From NCBI RefSeq assembly GCF_024323335.1, contig NC_066581.1, positions 226,750,539-226,814,538 on the forward strand: a DNA stretch of 64,000 nucleotides. Reading direction: 5' to 3'. Positions 1 to 12,355 of this stretch are shown here, one piece after another. How positions within the stretch are numbered: position 1 is the stretch's first letter; the number at the start of each line of letters is the position of its first letter. The stretch comes from Lathyrus oleraceus (lineage: Eukaryota; Streptophyta; Magnoliopsida; Fabales; Fabaceae). Below the pieces are notes generated by a model. It was given only the letters and a program-made list of their open reading frames with translations. It was not told the origin of the DNA and ran no database searches. The translations under genes and the position numbers were made by a program.

Positions 1-10
1 ACGGTAAACA
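1..10 (+). repeat. Last 10 bp of the Tat 5' LTR
   Basis: The string ggtaaaca at 3-10 also closes the 3' LTR at 40945-40952, and both end in CA. The primer-site-like TGG starts four bases later. The rest of this LTR lies outside the window. Confidence 0.7.
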
Positions 11-13
11 AAT

Positions 14-31
14 TGGCACACCCGGTGAGAC
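14..31 (+). other. Primer binding site of the Tat element
   Basis: A TGG-initiated sequence lies 3 nt after the LTR end, where a tRNA-primed PBS is expected. The matching tRNA was not identified by eye. A search of legume tRNA 3' ends would decide it. Confidence 0.55.
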
Positions 32-102
32 CAGCGCTATTGTTAAAATATTTTGAAATATTTAAAAGTTGTTTATTTTTACAGTGTCTCTAACTTCGTT
101 GC

Positions 103-2200
103 ATGAGATTAAGAAGTGGTAAAATAGCCACAAATAACGAAGTCATACCAAAAAGAAGATACGTAAGGAGAATGACGAATCTAAATCTGCCAAATAACAC
201 TGGAGAACAACCCCATTCATCGACTAGGGGAACTACAGTTGCAACGTCTGCGTCTGAAGTAGTCCCATCCATAGCGAGTACGACGACCATACCGTCAAAT
301 ACTCATAGTGGACCGATTATATCATCTGTTAGGACGCATGGTCAGCCATTGCCCCCCCCCCATCCAGTAGGAAATAATGTGTTCAGGCCTTATACGCTTG
401 GATTTTAAATGCCTTTGAGTGGTTGTGAACAACCATACGACATGCCAACTTCAATGATGGCAAGTTTGCATAATACAACGTCGACATTTATAGAACCATT
501 GATGAATGCGTCTTCACCTTTACAAGGGTCTGGATCGACTGTTCATAATTTGGGTCGAATTAGCCGACCTTTAGGAGTGGGGTTTCCCACCCAATAAATG
601 CTCAATCTTACTACAAACTCTGCAGCAGTTTTGAGGCAACAAATGGAAGAAAACAACCATGAAATGGTCCATATGCTTGCCCAAAAAATGAGCACGATAT
701 TCAATCCTTTGATTCAAAACACCATCCAAACAAACCAACAAGTGGCAGCGCAGATGACGCGAATTGAAAATTTCTTTAGAGTTCCGCAAGCACCTCGACA
801 ACTTCAAAGGGAATAATTATTAGAAAACTAAGGAGCAGTCCTTGAAGAGGACCCTACTATTAACCAAGCCCATCTAAATGAACCCCAAATGGACATGGAA
901 AATCAGGGGGTTAAAGTCGTACCCCCCAGGTTTGAACAACCAGTACCAAGGGAGAGGGAACCAATGGTGTTGATGGTGAATAGGAATCAAGACGCCGGTG
1001 AAGTCACACGTCAAGTTCGACGTGATGATATGGCAGCGGATAACAATTTCACAGTCGTGGTCGAAAGGATTATGGCACAAAACAGGGTAAATGTTGGCCT
1101 CCATATGCTAAACTATACATCACCATTATCTGAGTATATTCTGCAGTGAGAGTTACCCCTTAGATGGAAATTTCCAAAATTTACAAAATTCTCTAGGGAT
1201 ACTAGTGAATCCACTGTCGAACATGTGGCAAGGTATCTAATTGAGGCAGGGGACATTGCAAATAATGAGAATCTGAAAGTAAAATGCTTCCCCAGTTCCC
1301 TCACTAAGAATGCCTTTACACGGTTCACGATGCTCCGAGCAAGTTCGATTTATGATTGGATTCATCTGGAAAGACTGTTCCATGAACAATTTTACATGGT
1401 TGAAGATTAGTCTGAAGGATTTGGCTAGCATTAAGCGTAAACTCACTGAGCCAATAGACAAATATATTAATAGGTTCCGTTTGCTAAAGGAAATGTATTT
1501 TACACAAGTGTCTGAACACGAGTTAGTCGAAACGGCCGCTAGTGGTTTAGATTATTCCATCAGAAAGAAATTGGACACCCAATACTTGAGGGATATGTCC
1601 CAATTGGCTGATAGAGTTAGACAGGTAGAGCCCCTAAAGGCTGAAAAAGCCAGGGCGAATAAAAATAACAGGAGAGAAAGGGTAGCATATGTCGAATTAG
1701 ATGGAGATGATCAAGAGACATATAGTGACCCTTTAGATTTTGACAAAAGAGAAATTGACCTTACTGAATTAAAACAAGGACTACCTTATTCTTGCAAGCT
1801 CCTTTCACCTTCAAGTGGGAAAAATCTCGTCGAACCTGAAAAGAATGATAAGTTCCCTAAGAAAACATATACCTTCGACGTCACTAAGTGTGACAATTTT
1901 TTTGATTTACTAGTCAAAGATGGTCAAATGATAGTTCCTCCTGGCGCTAAAATACCTCCTTTAGAACAACGAAAGAAGAGAGGTTTTTGTAAATATCATA
2001 ATTGTTTGGGCCATAAAACCTCACAATGTTTTCTTTTCAGGGATCTTGTGCAAAACACAATCAAGGACGAGAGTTTGAAGTTCGGAGACAAGACGAACTC
2101 ACAAATGAAGATTGACTCAGACCTCTTGCAGGTGGAAGATACCCACTATACTGTGCCATCTGTTGTCAACATGGTGAAGCCTGTGACAAAAATTCCATGA
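103..2200 (+). pseudogene. gag: Tat gag polyprotein, degraded
   Basis: The reading frame starts at ATG 103 and stays in frame 1 to about 1405, but is cut by stops near 406, 595, 814, 829 and 1147. It then continues in another frame (1310-2200) after a frameshift near 1408. The N-terminal third is Ser/Thr/Pro rich. The core (about 1150-1700) has the helical look of a retrotransposon gag, with FPKFTKFSRDTSESTVEH and a basic region rich in RQVE/KAEKARANK. A C-x2-H-x3-GH-x4-C zinc-knuckle-like motif (CKYHNCLGHKTSQC) sits near 1990-2030. The product would be the particle protein. With several stops it cannot be made. Start chosen because it is the first ATG after the PBS and opens the long frame. 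Confidence 0.8.
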
Positions 2201-2579
2201 TGGTCAAAACCACTGAGGGATATGCAATATTTTGACAAGCACTTGGCAAACATAGCTCCATGTGCTCTTGCAGGATTCGATTTTATGCATACTAATAATG
2301 CATTTTGTTCCCTTTACTTGCATCCAACCCATGGTTTTCAGTGGGATAAGGAGGTCGTAGGAGAAGAAAACCTTGGATTTGAAGGAACATCAGGCATCCA
2401 ACTAACTGACTGGGGGGACAAATACAATGATTATTTATGAGTCCAAGATACTGGAAAAGATTTCGGCTTACATAGCCGAAAAGAAACTAAAAGTGGCCTT
2501 AGAGGCCGAAGTTAAATACATGGCTATTGAAGCCAACAAGACTGAAGTGCACCTGGAGGGGCCTGGGAAATATTTCTAA
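2201..2579 (+). pseudogene. Gag-pol junction, no recognisable protease active site
   Basis: A 72-codon open stretch (2222-2440) and downstream in-frame remnants (KILEKISAYIAEKK) run into the RT frame. I do not see a D-T/S-G protease motif, so the protease was either lost by deletion or lies in a part too altered to recognise. This is a remnant of the Tat polyprotein, not an independent gene. Confidence 0.5.
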
Positions 2580-3729
2580 ATGGATCCACCTGATAAGAGT
2601 CATGATGAAGTGAGAGGCCAGAGGCTCGACGCCATCTATGATGACAAGCCTTTGGGATTCGAAAAAGACCCACTGACACCTGATAGAAAAATGATAGTGC
2701 AGGATCCTATAGAAGAAATCGACTTGGGGGAAGGAACAATCAAGAGGCCAACATATATAAGTGAAAACCTTGGCCCAGAACTCAAAGTTGAAGTCATCCA
2801 ATTACCCAAGGAGTACAAAGACTGCTTTGCTTGGGATTACGACAAGATGCGTGGATTGAGTAGAGAATTGGTCGAACTAAAGCTGTCCATCAAGTCTGGA
2901 AGGAAGCCAATCAAACAAACTTCAAGGAGATTTTCACCAGAAATCTTGTCAAAGATCAAGGAAGAAGTCGAAAGGCTCCTCAAATGCAAATTCATCCGCA
3001 CAACAAGGTATGTCGAATGGATTGCTAACATAGTCCCCATCATTAAGAAGAATAAGACTTTGAGGGTTTGCATTGACTTCAGAGACTTGAATGCTGCAAC
3101 CCCAAAGGATGAGTATCCAATGTCTGTGGCAAAAATGCTTGTTGATCCGCCCGTAGGCTATGAGTATCTTAGTATACTCAACGGATATTCCGGATATAAT
3201 CAAATATTCATTGTTGAGGAAGATGTGCCAAAAACGACATTTTGATACCCTGGAGCCATAGGCACCTATGGATGGGTGGTGATGCCTTTTGGTTTGAAAA
3301 ATGAGAGGCAACTTATCAAAAAGAAATAAATTCCATTTTCCATGAATTTATTAAAACATTCATGCAAATTTACATTGATGATATAGTTGTCAAGTATGTT
3401 TTAGGAAAAAGTCACATAGATCATCTTTGACAATCATTCGAAAGGATGAGGAAGCATGGTCTAAAGATGAATCCTCTAAAATGTGCATTCTGTGTGCAGG
3501 CTGGAGATTTTTTAGGCTTTGTGGTCCACAAAAAGGGAATCAAAATCAACCAAAATAAGACTAAGGCCATTATGGAAGCCATCAACAAATAAGTAACTGC
3601 AGTCTTTGCTAGGAAAGATCAACTTCTTAAGGAGGTTCATCTCAAATTTAAGTGGCAAGACTCAAGCCTTATCTTCTCTACTTCGACTAAAGAAGGAAGG
3701 TTTCGAATGGGGGCAAAAATAGATATAGC
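2580..3729 (+). pseudogene. pol (RT): Tat reverse transcriptase, degraded
   Basis: The open part (2580-3242) shows ordered RT motifs: the pre-RT CFAWDYDKM, then WIANIVPIIKKN, CIDFRDLNAATPKDEYP and NGYSGYNQI. A TGA at 3243-3245 interrupts it; the next codons in frame read YPGAIGTYGWVVMPFGLKN. A frameshift then follows, and the catalytic YIDDIV is visible near 3370-3390 in a different frame. Near 3700-3730 the text jumps from the RT connection region to the RNase H region faster than in Ogre pol, suggesting an internal deletion of roughly 200 bp (inference). Non-functional. Confidence 0.85.
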
Positions 3730-4620
3730 ATGATCAAAAAGTTGTGTCTATGTCTGTATTTCTCTTGTACAAAGTTGGAGCATTATATAAAACCTTTTGA
3801 TGTGTATGTTTCATCTCATTTTGATATTCTTAAACACATGATATCTAAGCCAATTCTGCATATTCGAATTGGAATCTGGGCACTTACTTTAACTGAATAC
3901 TCCCTAACTTATATGCCTTTAAAGGCTATAAAGGGGCAGGTGGTTGCAGACTTTATAGTCAACCACTCTATAGTCAAAAACTCCCAAAACTATCTAGAGC
4001 TTGAGCCTTGGAAATTATATTTCGGTGGTTCTAGTCATAGAGATGGAACGTGTACTGGAGTGTTGATTATTTCTCCTAATAAAATTCCAACAAAATTCAA
4101 GTACAAGATCGAAGGTCTTTGCTCGAACAATGAGGCTGAATACGAGGCTTTGATAGCCAAACTTGAAATCTTGTTGGAATTGGGGGGAACTAGAGTCAAA
4201 ATAATGGGTGACTCTGAGTTTGTTATAAAGCAGATAACAAAGTAATACAAATGTGTCAAAGAGAACCTAATAATATACTTTGTAATAGCAAATAGACTAT
4301 TACGAAGGTTCGAAATCGTGAGTATTAGACACATTCCTCGAATTAAGAACCAAGAGGAAAATGACTTGGCTCAAATTTCTTATGGGAACAACATTTCAAA
4401 AGAAAAATTGGAAGATGCAATCAAAGTTCGAGGGAGAGTTATGTCGACCAGATTGTCTCCGACAAATTTGGAAGCAACGAAGTTAGGCTATACAAATGAA
4501 GAGAACTTCGAGATATTAGCCATAGACAGTTTGACAGATGAAGATTGGAGAAAATCAATAGTAGAGTACTTAGAAATCCAACAACATTTGCAGAGTGAAA
4601 GGCCAGGTATCATTCTCTGA
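3730..4620 (+). pseudogene. pol (RNH): Tat RNase H region (second, archaeal-like RNase H), catalytic Asp lost
   Basis: 3730-4245 reads KLCLCLYFSC.. then PLKAIKGQVVADFIV and LEPWKLYFGGSSHRDG. The last motif should carry the first catalytic Asp of RNase H (compare FDGAV in the Ogre copies in this window), but here it is Gly (ggt). The other acidic motifs, SNNEAEYEAL and MGDSEFV, are still present. A stop at 4243-4245 breaks the frame, which resumes at 4318-4620 with RHIPRIKNQEENDLAQ. Tat elements are known for two RNase H domains in tandem; the layout fits that. Confidence 0.75.
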
Positions 4621-4631
4621 GTTATACCCTT

Positions 4632-5815
4632 TTGGGGAATGAATTATTCAAAAAGACACATGAAGGAGTCTTACTCAAATGCCTTAGTGAGTCTGAGGCA
4701 TACTTAGCTCTTTCTAATGTCCATAGTGGGGCATATGGAGCACATCAAGTAGGCCAAAAGATGAAATGGATTTTGTTCCATCAAGAGATATACTGGCCTA
4801 TTATGCTGAAAGATTGTATTGAATTCGCTAAAGGGTGCTAGGAATGCCAGATACAAGTAGGTATATAACATGTTCCTGCAAGAGAGTTGCACTATATTAT
4901 GAAGCCTTGGCCTTTCAGAGGTTAGGCGTTGAATCTAGTTTGAGAGATTCGACCATCATATTCTAAAAGTCAAAGATACATCCTAGTGGGCATTGATTAC
5001 TTTACTAAGTGGATTGAGGCCATACCTTTGGTTAATGTTGATCAAGAAGCAGTGATTGAGTTTATCCAAAGGAACATAATTTATAGGTTTGGGATCCCAG
5101 AGACCATCACAACTGATCAAGGGTCATTTTTTACTAGTCGAAAGGTCCAAGACTTTGCTAAGGAAGTAGGATTCAAGCTATTAACATCTACGCATTATTA
5201 TGCTCAAACAAATGGTCAAGTCAAAGCAGCAAATAAGGTAGTAATTGGATTGATAAAGAAACATGTGGGAAAAAAGCCAAGGAATTGGCACAAGACATTG
5301 GACCAGATTTTGTGGGCCTGTCGAACCTCCCATAAAGAGGCAAAAAATGCTACACCTTTTCGATTGACTTATGGGTATGATACGGTGCTACCAGTAGAAA
5401 TCTATCTCCAATCAACTAGAACTCAAAGGCAAAATGAAATCCCACCCGAATCCTATTGGAATATGATGTTGGACGAACTAGTTGATTTAGACGAAGAAAG
5501 GTTGAATGGCTTAGAATTATGGAAAAGAGAAAAGAAAAAAAGGATAGAAAAATCATACAATAAAAGGTTAAGGTCAAATCATTTTCGACTAGAGACTTAA
5601 TGTGTAAAGTAATTCTACCTATGGATCGAAAAGATGAGGCCTTGGGTAAATGGTCCCCAAAGTGGGAAGGCCCTTTCCAAATTATCCAAGTTTTTTCTAA
5701 TGGAGCATATGAAACCGAGGAGTTAGCTGAGGATCGAAGAATCCTGAGAGTAAACGGAAAATATTTGAAAAAATATAGGCTTGCGCTTCAGGAGGTTAAA
5801 ATATTAACAGAATAA
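4632..5815 (+). pseudogene. pol (INT): Tat integrase, two of three catalytic residues replaced
   Basis: The N-terminal zinc-binding part (HSGAYGAHQ .. C-stop-ECQ) has an in-frame TAG between the cysteines near 4840. The core starts with ALNLV, where a D is expected, preceded and followed by stops (about 4920-4950). TTDQGSF keeps the second Asp. QTNGQVKAANK has Lys where the third catalytic residue, Glu, is expected. A stop at 5598-5600 separates the C-terminal part (5600-5815), which has a GPF-type segment (KWEGPFQIIQVF). The N-D-K triad plus stops means no integrase activity. Confidence 0.85.
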
Positions 5816-7257
5816 AAAATTATATGTAAAATCAAAGCCAAAATGGTAATTGAGATAAAATGCCAAATGGGATAAAGTCATTACATAATGCTAAAAATGG
5901 CTAGAGTCACTACATAATAAATTCAACAGTCAAAGTAAAAAGTGCAAACAATTACAACAATGTAGCTAGAAGGGAAGAGCAACTTTAATGCGCTTATACT
6001 TCGACTTCGAAATCCCTAAGCGACGTTCGAACAAAGACTTGTTGGAGGCCAGAGTGTTAATCTCTTTCTCCAGAGTTTGGGCCTGTCCGATGTGATGCAT
6101 CCCCACTTGGATTTCCTTGTTAAGATCCTCACGGCCAACCTTTAGAATCTCCTCTTTACGCTCTTTGGCCTTTTTGATGTTGGTTTGAAGGTCCTTGATC
6201 TATTGTTCCCAGGCGGATATGTTCATATCGTAGGTTTTGACTTCCTTCTTATCTTGTTCAGAACCTTTTTCCAATTAAGCAACTCCGGTGGTGGATTCAT
6301 TGCCAGCCTCCCATTCAGCTGCTTTTGTTTCTATTTTATTCTGAATTTTAGTCGAAGCGTCCTTGATGCGTTGGAGGTCTGCAATGATTTGATCAATCAA
6401 TAGCCCAAGTTCCATGATGACATCTGTGACTTCTAGAGAGTTGGTTAGGATGTCAACTTGCTTCAGAAGGTTCTTGATCCCAAAACAGGCAGAAGGATCG
6501 TTCTCTAAGACTTGAAGCAGATCAACATCGAAAGCCTTCTCTTTGATCTTTTTGAGTAGATCATCAGCAGACTCGCTCACATAGCGGCCACCAGACACAA
6601 TTGAGGAGCTGGAGCATTTATCGTTCGAACCACCTCTGGCGCTTATGATTGCCTTCAGGTATTCTGCTGGCTTACCCCTTTTCAATGCTTCCAATTCTTC
6701 TGGAGAGAAAGCAATAGTGTTACTAGTTGAAGGTGCCTTCAATTCTTTGGAAACATTAGAATTTTGGATAGCCTTAGGGATTTCACCTGAGTTTTCCTCA
6801 TCACTTATATTGTTCTCTTTATCATCTTCTTCCTGTTCGTTTTGATCATCAACTGGAGGGATGTCGAACATAGAGCGATCTTCATCTTGTTCTTCCTCAT
6901 CATCTGAGACATCTTCAGCTTGGTCAAGAATGTCTGGCAAATCATCATTTAATTTGTCTTGGACATCTACCTTCTCCTCTTGCATATGCATGTCTTCCAG
7001 GACTTTGATGGTGGGATTTTCTTCTTCTTCATCCCTATCAGAATCACTTGTTTGAGAATGTTAGGTGGTAGTTTTTGGTGGTGAAACTTCTCGTTGTTCT
7101 TCAGAAGGTTTACTAACTTACCCCATAGATCCTTTTGTTGAATCTTTAGTGGACGTAGGATGATATGAATGAGTGCTGGTGGGATGGTATGAGGGTTACT
7201 GCTACTTACATGAATAGTTTGTTTGACACTTGATTGCCCAATACCTCTCGCACCACC

Positions 7258-7340
7258 CTACAAAGGAAATTAAGCCACGATGAGTAGTCGAAAGGAAAAG
7301 GAATAAAATAACTTAGAAAAATAAGGTGAGATTCTTTTAC
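7258..7340 (-). other. Candidate intron in the antisense ORF
   Basis: On the minus strand CCTAAG|GTAAAAG at 7340 looks like a donor, and the pyrimidine-rich TTTCCTTTGTAG|GG ending at 7258 looks like an acceptor, giving an 83-nt intron. A similar donor/acceptor pair lies near 37443-37371 (minus strand). Read by eye; RNA evidence is needed. Confidence 0.4.
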
Positions 7341-7344
7341 CTTA

Positions 7345-7349
7345 GGACC
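7345..7349. repeat. Target-site duplication GGACC, left copy (solo LTR)
   Basis: GGACC here and at 37076-37080 flank a TG...CA sequence, as expected for Ty3/gypsy integration (5 bp). Confidence 0.8.
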
Positions 7350-8959
7350 TGTTGTACCCCTAAATTTGCCTCCCCATTTTTTCCATATCTCCATCCAACC
7401 ACTTGACTAGGGTTCAGTTGCATACATTAATAACTCATGCATAAGCACCATTCATTCCCTCAAGGGATTACCATGGATTCCAAATGCTTGGCATGTGGAG
7501 CTAGGGTTTGCTTGTGTATTAACTTGAAAGGTGTGACTTGGACTTGCACCAAGGCTCAAGGGCCTCCAAAACCCTAATCTCTTGATGATGGAGGTATGGG
7601 TTCAATAGAGAAATAGCCAGGCAATCCTCAAAGCTCTCTAACCCTAATGCTTAAAGATTTGGTCATGAAGCTTTGGGTTTGCTTGTGAAGCATCTTGATT
7701 AATTCAAAGATCCTGACATGCCTCAGGTAACCCCAACCAAGGAGCATTTGGTTTAAAGGTATCTTATAACTTGATTCTTCATCTAGATGGTCTCCAAACC
7801 CTAGTTCCACCTAATTCATCATCCATTGTGTGCTTAGTCATTGCCCATCATAACTCCTTGTATCTGGTTCATTCATGTTGAGGCCATCTAAGTCTATTTC
7901 ATGGCATCTCAATACCTAGTGTTGGGTTCATGGGTCTTTGGTCTTGGGTTTATCCTAGTCATTCATGTTCACCCAAAGTCATATGCTTAGTTCATTTCAA
8001 TCATGACCATTCAAGATTAAGTCACATTCATTCAAGACCACTTCCTAACCAATTTTAATCCATTATATTCAAGATTCAATTCCATACAAAATCCATTTCA
8101 TCCAAAATATCAATCACATTCATTTGTTTAATCATATAATTGTTCATTACACACAAAAAATGCAAATAATAAACTTTGACCAAATGTTGACTTTGGTTAA
8201 TAGTTGACTTTTTGGTCAACTTTGACCAAAGTCAACCCAAATTCTTTTTCACCCTAAAGCACTAAGTGTCCACCCTAGTTTTTATGTGAACTTTTCATGC
8301 CTCCATTGTCACTCGTAACTTCATTTGCAAGCAAGTCATGATAATATCCTTAAATCACCACCTTGATCTTCGTGTGGTTTCATGCCATCTTGTGGTCATA
8401 TGTCAAGCGTGAGCTAGCCCTGTTAACATGTTTCCATTGCATCCATAAATAAATTCAAAGAGATAAGGCCATCATGATCTATAGACAATCCAAGAGGTTA
8501 AATAACTCATACTAAGTATGCCAAATAAGGTTCATGCATCTAGTTGTTCAACATACTCACATGGCCACAATTCTATAGAATTTAGAGCATTGTATACCTT
8601 ATCCAAATAGGACTTAACTTGGAATCAACATAACAATAACATCAATAACATGAAAGCATGAGTAGCAGTGCACAATCACATTCATACCTGCTGTAATGCC
8701 AACCCAAAATCAGAAACAAACCATGTACCAAATAATCCATGAGCAGAACCTGCAATGAAATTAAAACATGAGCCATTACCAATCAAACTTGCAGCAAACA
8801 TGAGATCAAGTGTAGACCTACAATTCATACAGTAACCATTGCAACTCATAAGCCTTACCTGCTTCAAACTCAGTCCTGAACCATAACCAAACACACATGC
8901 AGAACCATGTCAGAGGTGCAATGAAACATGAATAAATACCTGCAATCTTGCAACAATAC
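7350..8959 (+). repeat. Solo LTR, 5' part (U3-like)
   Basis: AT-rich, no coding capacity. It contains stretches of ttcatt/catgc-rich words and several 'cctgc..aa' and 'catgaa' near-repeats toward 8680-8950. These continue at 31507-32700 on the other side of Ogre1, which supports these being one original sequence. Confidence 0.7.
8955..8959. repeat. Target-site duplication AATAC, left copy (Ogre1)
   Basis: AATAC immediately before TGTAGCACC; the second copy is at 31502-31506 after ..GCGACA. Confidence 0.9.
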
Positions 8960-11900
8960 TGTAGCACCTCAAATTTGCACCTATCATTGTACATACATTT
9001 TCATATTAGGTCATAGCATATCATGGTCCACTGCATAGCATTGCATTGTCCCAGTTGCCTCAAGTGCAAGCCAATCAAGAGAATTAGGTCAAACTGGTCA
9101 GGAGATCAGTCAGTCAAGCAAGCAAGCATAATTCTCAAGGAGCCAAGGCCTCAGGGTTGGTCCAACATGTTCACATGACTTGGGGATCCATTTGAAGTGT
9201 TTTGGTCAAGGATTGGATGTTCAGAAGTCATCAGTCAATGCACAATCAGTCAGAAACCCTAAAAGTCAACTGTTGGTCAACTGTCCATTTAATCAGTGAT
9301 TTGATGATGGGATTTGGTTTGAGAGAGCTTATTCATGTCCATATAGGCCTCATATATCATGTCAAACACCATCATGGAAGAATTTGAAGCCAGATCAGAA
9401 ATTTCCAAAAATGGAAACTGGACCTGTAACTGAAACTTACCAAAAATGGAAAGTCTTGATCCTCAAACTTACATCATGATACAAGCTTCAAATGAATTTT
9501 TGCCCAACATGAAAGTTGAAGATCTTGTTCTCCCATTTCCAAAAAGTCCAAGAACTCTCAATTCCCATGTATGGTTGGCAAGTTATGATCAAATCATTTT
9601 CAGAAATTCTTGAACTTCAAAAGGCCATATCTCCCAAACCATTTGGCCAATTTTGGTGGGGTTTTTTCCTACAAGTCACATTTGATCCCCTCTTTCCAAA
9701 AATGTAACTTTCATGTGCCAAAACTTCACCATGCAAAATGGCCTTTTTGAACTTGCCTTAATTAATTTCAAGTGAGTTGAATTTTGACTTTTCAAAATAA
9801 TCATTTTTAAACCATTTGGCCAATTGAAATAGTTCAGAAATGTGGTTTATGACTTGTTGCAAGCCCATTTTTATGCAGTACACATAGCCATCACCTAGTT
9901 GCTTGAAAATTGGAAAGAAAGTACACTTTTCACCCACTCTACTCCATATTTTCATGAACCATGATTAGCATTCCACAAGCAACATCAAAACAACAGATAT
10001 ATTCATGATTTTCTGTCACTTAGAAACCCTAGCAGCTGCCTCCAAACTCAAAAACCTCACTCATTTTCTCAAACTTCATTTTTTGCATTTTTTCAAAATC
10101 TGCCAAAAAGCTCCAAAGAACTCGACCTGGTCATTGTTATTTCATCATCCAAACAACATTTTGGACTCATTGCAACTTCATTTCCACAACTGTAAGAAGC
10201 TTATACCCGACTGTTCTTTCCAAGCATCATCCATGGCAAAGTTTGGTTAAAGCTATTTCAAGCGTTTTCAAGGCGAACCATCTTCATCATTCATCATCTG
10301 GAGGGTTATAGGTCATCTGTTTCGAGCTTGCATCATCAAACAACAACTGTTTCTCCACTTTCTTCAAAACTTGGTAAGAATTCGAACTCAACCTTTGATG
10401 AAATTACATGATGCATCTTGTAGATCTTTTCACTGTGAGTGTCATGAACTTTAAACCGATTGAAACCGTGCCAAGATGAGAGAGAACGAGGGTTTTGAAA
10501 TTTCATGTGCTTGGCAAGATTCAATCGATTCTTTATTTTATTGTTGTTTTGAGATGAATTACTTGTGGATTCATGTTAAGTTTTGTTAGATCTTCATAAA
10601 TATGTGCTTGAATGATGCTTCTGGGCTGTTTGGTTTTTTCTGGGAATTTCACGCGTGAAGATCATGAGGATCTTCATGCTGTTCATGAAACGCTGCACAT
10701 TACCTGCGGATTCACGTGCGGCCTTCATAGCTGGCTACGGATTTTCCTGCGGATTTCTGGGCTAGGGTTTTTTTTATGAATTTGTTACTGTTGCATTAAG
10801 CCTGGCCAATCAGCTTATTTCGTTTCCCTGGCCCAAAACGGCGCGTTTTGATTAGTGGCGTGGGTAATTTCAAAAATGCCACTGGCCGTGCCCCCATGTC
10901 CCATTAAATCATGTTGTTTTTTCCATTTTTATTTCATTTGATACATCATCTTACAAAAATCATATCTCATCCATTTTAATTCCAAATCTCATGGGAATTT
11001 TTGCATTGTGTTCATTTGGATCTCTACTTTTTTATCATGATTTTTGCTGATTTTTTGGATGAGTAAATTTTAATTGGTATTAGGGTTTGTGACATGTGCT
11101 CATATTTTGTACCTTTTGCCAAAACATTTGTGAAATGGTGATACTTTATCCAATGGCTCCCAAATTTTTTGTGCTTAAACTAGACACATTCATGGTGATT
11201 TTGGTGTAGAGTTTGTGAATTTATCATTGCTGGTTTGTGAGATATGATTTTTTGAATTAGGGTGTGACAATTTGTGTCACACCATTGATGTCCAACTTCA
11301 TGATTTTCATTACCATGCTTCTTGAACTCAAATTGGTTTGAACTTTTGCATGAATGTACTCTTGGATGTCTAGTTTACATGTGAATTTTCTTGGAATTAT
11401 TTGTGGCATTTCCTAATTGTTTGAGATTTTCTCCCCTGTTTAGTCATATGTTGACTTTTTATGACACATGTTCCCATTTCATTTGTGAAATTCTCATACT
11501 TTATTAGATGGACATGAAATTTTACATGAGATAACTAGACATCCTCATCTTTGCCATGGTTTTAGTCCCATTCATTTATCATACACCATCTCTGATTTAT
11601 GATTTTTCTAAGTTGATGCATGTTTGGTTGACTTCATTGAGCATGTTCAAAATTACTTTGACTTTCTGATTTTCATTGACTACCTTCCACTTGTCCAAAT
11701 GAGATGAAATTTGACATGCTTACCATGTTGTGGGTTGTGATTGACCATGATTTATTTGGTGATTTTTGGAAATGTTTAAGATTGCTTTTGAGTTAAGTCT
11801 TGTTGTTGACTTCTATGAGTTTCTGTTTGCAACACTTTGACCTAAATTGTTCATGAAATGATGATGATGATTGATATGAATGTGAACCCAATTGGTTTAG

Positions 11901-12279
11901 TTTCTTGATTGTTTGAACATGATTTTGGATGCTTGCCCTTTGCTGTTTTGACTTTTTCATTCCTTTTTGACCCTAGGCTTGTCCTAGTGGTCCTGTTACT
12001 CACTTCTGAGTTCATGTTTTCAGGTTAAGCTACAAATGCTTCAAAGAGATCATTACAATTTGATTGAGTTCATTTGATTATCATGAGCTAACCTCTTTGT
12101 TTTGTAGGTGGCTTGGCCCACATGCCTTAAGCCTTATGCCTTGCACATTCATTTGCTTCTGATTAACTGTTAATGTCTGTTTCCTTTTGCTTTGATTTGA
12201 GTTGCATACTAACATCTGCTTGACTATTTCAGGTGCTTTTAGTTGCTTAGTTCCTTGTGAACTTTTGCTTTGCTTTGCT

Positions 12280-12287
12280 TATATAAG
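12280..12287 (+). promoter_or_regulatory. Candidate TATA box of Ogre1 LTR
   Basis: TATATAAG, preceded by a TTTGC repeat and located about 1.6 kb before the LTR end, at the border between bland AT-rich U3 and the repeat-rich segment. The same sequence is at 29893-29900 in the 3' LTR. The homologous site in Ogre2 reads catatcac, without a good TATA. The transcription start is not shown by sequence. Confidence 0.45.
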
Positions 12288-12333
12288 CAATTTGCATTGA
12301 GGTATATTTCTAATCTTCATGTAGTCTGGAAGA

Positions 12334-12355
12334 CCTGGCCTGTTACTTGGCCAGG
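12334..12355 (+). other. Conserved LTR hairpin (CCTGGCC/GGCCAGG)
   Basis: A seven-base-pair stem with loop TGTTACTT. In Ogre2 (43326-43347 and its right-LTR counterpart) the sense sequence reads CCTGTCA..TGGCAGG: the innermost C-G pair has become A-U and one G-C has become U-G, keeping the stem. Confidence 0.55.

Larger units (their letters stand above)
5966..7349 (-). pseudogene. Antisense ORF of the Tat element, C-terminal part (acidic, coiled-coil)
   Basis: On the minus strand 6991-6275 encodes an acidic segment (DVSDDEEEQDEDRS, EQEEDDKENN) and a helical region. In-frame TAA at 6277-6275 and a TAG near 6210 interrupt it. The frame then continues as a coiled-coil-like tail (EVKTYDMNISAWEQ, KAKERKEEIL, QAQTLEKEINTL) to TAG at 5968-5966. 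This is the 3' end of the gene whose N-terminal part lies at 37081-39785; the two were parted by the solo-LTR insertion (duplicated GGACC at each side). It is transcribed against gag-pol in Tat relatives. The function is unknown. Confidence 0.7.
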
